Assembly (NCBI RefSeq): GCF_018294505.1
Contig: NC_057810.1
Location: 207,594,113 to 207,658,112 of the forward strand
Origin: Triticum aestivum
Taxonomy: Eukaryota; Streptophyta; Magnoliopsida; Poales; Poaceae
Reading direction: 5' to 3'
DNA length: 64,000 nt
Below the pieces are notes generated by a model. That model ran no database searches. It worked only from the letters and a program-made list of their open reading frames with translations, and was not told where the DNA came from. A program made the position numbers and the translations under genes. Position 1 is the stretch's first letter. Each line of letters opens with the position of its first letter. Shown here in pieces: positions 61,071 to 64,000 of the stretch.

Positions 61071-62346
61071 GCCATAGGCTCCTCTTATGTACATATTTTG
61101 ACCATGTATATATTATGATCAGTATAATAAACCGGCATCCTTGCTATAAGCAGGACCTCTACCTTTTTCTTCAAATATCTTTTGATTACATGGGGGCTTC
61201 AGCTTAAAAAGCGGAGTTCTGCCTGTTAAACCGGCTATCACGCCACAATACAGCTTGGGAGCTTCACACCCAAGGGGCCAAAGAGAGTCTGGATGCTATG
61301 CACAGCTCAAACATAGGCACCCATTGAGCACAGCTCACAAAGTTACTTGGGGGCTCTTTGTGCAATGCAACAAAGAGTTTTAAAGGACCCTTGTAATATG
61401 CTATCAAGCACGACTTGGAAGCATGGTGTATTCACCTAAAACCCTGGGTTAACCTGCCTTTATCAAGTAAGCCACTCCTATCCAGGTAATCCTGGCACGA
61501 CCCGCCGAACGTTTGACAAGTCAATCTTATACAAACCCTGAACTTGTCAAAGTTAAAACGACGATTGGTTAGTTGGAGGCCCATCTTGAAAGGCTTTGTA
61601 AAATGGTTTAACTCAGCGGCCTGGCAGCCCATGAAAAGCCTCGAATTTGGGCCTGGCAGCCCTTGAAAAGCCTCGACTATACGATTTTATTTGTTTTTGT
61701 CAAAGAGTTTTTCTTTTGATTTCATGGTAAACCAGCGTCTATTGACCCGGCATGTCTATCAGTTATCATAACAATCCGGTGTTTCTTAACCCGGCTTGGC
61801 TTGGAGCTACAAGTTGTCAGACCATATTCATTATCAAACCAGTGTTTAATAACCCGAACTGGCTTTGACTACATGTCGCCAGCATGATCATCCGATGTTC
61901 ATCACAACCCGGTATGGCTTATTGTATACACCAGCACTGCATGGTGGGAGTTATCAATACTCCAGGATTTGGGTTTTTACCCTTAATACAATCAAAGTTG
62001 GTAAGCCAACAAAAGTGATTTAATATCACAGGTATGATCTATTTCATATTTTGATATCTATTCAGCCTTGGTAACCCACCAGGCTTTGTATTGGGCATTA
62101 TGACCCGTCCGGCGGTAAAATGCCAGGACAACTCTTTTTATGCAGACACAAGGATTGTATGAAATTATCAAGATATATAAGCAAGCACAACAAATATAAT
62201 GGATGATCAAACAACGTCATGTAGCAGTGCACGATGGCAATAGAACAAAGTATTTTAACTAGCCTATTACAAGGTGCTCTGAGGCCCAAAATAATGATTG
62301 TTTTTTACACAGAACACAGTCTGTGAAAGTCAAGCCGATTGCCGGA
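61071..62346. other. Gypsy-2 spacer between pol and antisense ORF
   Basis: No reading frame is supported. Short phrases recur (TTGGGGGCT, AACCCGGC, GCCTGGCAGCCC..TGAAAAGCCTCGA twice near 61620-61675). Such long non-coding spacers downstream of pol are common in Tat elements. Confidence 0.6.
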
Positions 62347-63918
62347 TTAAGACTCTTCACCAGGTTGATGTGAAGTTGATGGATCCTCTGGCGTCGGTTC
62401 AACCTCCTCCTCTCCACCCAGTGGCTGGAAGTCAATGGTGGTCCAGTCAATTCGGGTTAAAGCCTGGAAGACAACTTCTTCACTTATAAGATTGGACGGT
62501 TCAACGTCAGGGGCATAGGTGCGCTTACGGATTGGCGGGATGAGATTCTGCACTTCTTTAACAGTAGCATCAACCTGTTTGTTATCTACATCATAGAAGG
62601 ACCGATGAGTGGACAAATTAGATTCTTCAGCTAATTGGCTTGCCAGCGGGCGCATCTCCTTTGTTAGAGCTTTCAGAGCTTCATTATCAAATGCTGACCC
62701 GTCTGCTTGTTCACCAGGATAGCCCTTTGCGATATCTACCAGATCAAGATCCGCGATCCACGCTTTGGCCTGCGTCAGTGCAGACAAAGCGCCAGCCCTG
62801 GCAGCAGATTGCTTTACCTCCTCTATATGAGCAGGTGTCATCGATAGCCTGGCCAAAGTATCCTTGATCAGAATTGGTGCCGGTTTGTTGTACGAAGCCG
62901 CACAGGTGACTCGTTGTGCACCAGTATACAATTGCTCAATCAACGTATAGGCTGCCTTCAACTTCATCCGCATATCCGCGCCCAGATGAGCAATACGACT
63001 GCCTGCAATGGTTTAAGAATTTAAGGTTAAACCGGCAAATTCGAAGATGCTTCAGACAGGTTCTTGCAAAGTACTTACCAAATATTGCAGAAGTCATGGC
63101 ATTCACTTGATGCTTCAGCCCAGTTAGCTCTTCTGCCACCGGTTTAAGAGCTGCTTCAGCATCTTCAGCCCGTTTTAACAGAGCAGCCTTCTCGGTGTCC
63201 CAGTTTGTTCGTTCATTCTTGAAGCCCTCTTTCAATTGCTCCATGGCTGTCAAAGTGCCTTTCAGTTCCTCCTTGGCCTTGGTAGTTTCTGCTCGCTAGG
63301 ATTTAATGTTTTCTTGAAGATCAGCAATTTGGGAATCCTTACTGTTCAAGTCAGCTTGCAACAGACAAATGATAGGTTGGTCATATATTCTTCAAAGTCC
63401 CAAGCACATAGAAAATTATACACTTGGCACTTGGGGGTTAATGTGGATTGCTTCTTAAAACGTATATTTTAAAGTCCCAAGGCTCAATACAAGTATTAAG
63501 CTTAGCACTTGGGGGCTAATGCCTAATTGATCAGTCAAACCAAAGGTGAAGGAAGTCAATAAGGACAAAATGTTTAACAGAAAGTCCCGGTTCATCTTGA
63601 AGAGGTAAACCGGCCCTTGGGGGATACACAGTTGAAGTTTTTTTATCTAAAGTTCTGGTCCATCTTCAAGAGATAAACCGGACCTTGGGGGCTACAATGA
63701 GATTGAAAAAAGTACAAAGTAAGATTTGCAGAAATTACCTCATATCGCTCCTTCATCAAGTTCACTAAACCGGCCTCACAATCACGGCTTTTATATAGGC
63801 AGTTTAGGTATCCAGAGTGAAGATCTTGAGCGTTGAGATGAGCATAGCTTGACAGACCAGTCTTCCATTTACCTTTGCCCACAACAGCAAATTCCTCTTT
63901 GGCACTGTGTTTTGACAA
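62347..63918 (-). pseudogene. Gypsy-2 antisense additional ORF (spliced)
   Basis: The minus-strand gene lies downstream of pol and opposite to it. The last exon is 62347-63002 (RIAHLGADMRMKLKAAYTL ... DWTTIDFQPLGGEEEVEP, acidic end). A 76-bp GT-AG intron (63003-63078; GTAAGTAC ... CCATTGCAG) joins in frame to an exon with MEQLKEGFKNERTNWD and LKRAEDAEAALKPVAEELTG, a coiled coil. That exon has an in-frame TAG at 63296-63298. A further exon ending at about 63739 (LYKSRDCEAGLVNLMKERYE) is likely, but its exact junction is uncertain. More exons may lie beyond the edge. Additional ORFs in this place and orientation are known in Tat elements. The function is unknown. Confidence 0.7.
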
Positions 63919-64000
63919 GGCAACAGGGCTGCCAGGTGAAGTATGGCCAAATCCGGTGATCAGAACATCATCAGTTGCTTTGCTTGGACTAGTCGGTTTG
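63360..64000. other. Gypsy-2 repeat-rich end of window
   Basis: Plus-strand phrases CTTGGCACTTGGGGG, AAACCGGCCCTTGGGGG and AACCGGACCTTGGGGGCTA repeat at about 60-130 bp within what is probably an intron of the antisense ORF. The element's 3' LTR is not reached. Confidence 0.5.

Larger units (their letters stand above)
44066..64000 (+). mobile_element. Gypsy-2: Tat-lineage LTR retrotransposon, runs off the edge
   Basis: 5' LTR, PBS, gag, protease, RT, two RNase H regions, integrase and an antisense ORF follow in that order. The element is split in gag by element B (46332-56299). The second RNase H and the extra ORF downstream of pol mark the Tat lineage (RIRE2/Grande/Ogre relatives). GGTCC (44061-44065) is the left target duplication candidate. 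The 3' LTR lies outside the window. Multiple stops and frameshifts make it non-autonomous. Confidence 0.9.

Overview
The window looks like nuclear DNA of a large grass genome, most likely Triticeae (wheat, Aegilops or barley group). The evidence is a 34-exon monocot gene with canonical GT-AG introns, many Stowaway MITEs with CTCCCTCCG termini, a piece of grass plastid DNA, and deeply nested LTR retrotransposons with TGGTATCAGAGC-type primer sites. I saw no bacterial or phage content and no CRISPR array.

Layout. 1-1500: a head-to-head pair of related Pol III-type cassettes, each predicting an RNA of about 160 nt that I cannot assign. 1518-5594 (minus): a broken FAR1/Mutator-type transposase gene, with a 1.26-kb non-autonomous Mutator-like element inserted in one of its coding exons (exact 9-bp target duplication). 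5.7-9.9 kb: repeats, an orphan TATA/leader-exon candidate and one MITE. 9.9-24.3 kb (plus): the only apparently intact host gene, a plasma-membrane ACA8/9/10-type autoinhibited Ca2+-ATPase. All 34 coding exons join in frame to 1093 aa. Its introns hold Stowaway MITEs and a three-copy tandem repeat. 25.4-27.0 kb: a foldback MITE and a plastid rpoB fragment.

27.5-64 kb is one nested transposon stack. A LINE (ORF1 zinc knuckles at 27.8 kb, RT at 37.3 kb, zf-RVT at 39.7 kb) is split by three insertions. The first is Gypsy-1, with 4.18-kb LTRs, a decayed interior and a truncated 3' LTR. The second is a 1.11-kb hAT-type element with an exact 8-bp duplication. The third is copia-like element A (minus). 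Element A is interrupted by Gypsy-2 (Tat-lineage, plus), whose gag is interrupted by copia-like element B (minus, complete, 9.97 kb). Gypsy-2 and element A run off the right edge.

The most interesting biology is in three places. First, the divergent Pol III-type cassettes share identical 25-nt USE-TATA spacing, conserved sequence blocks and T-run ends. Second, elements A and B are Sirevirus-like. Each carries its own palindrome family in the LTR and again beside an internal promoter-like site ahead of a shared, non-polymerase extra ORF. Third, Gypsy-2 carries a spliced antisense ORF downstream of pol. No retroelement ORF set here is intact, so any mobility would have to be supplied in trans.
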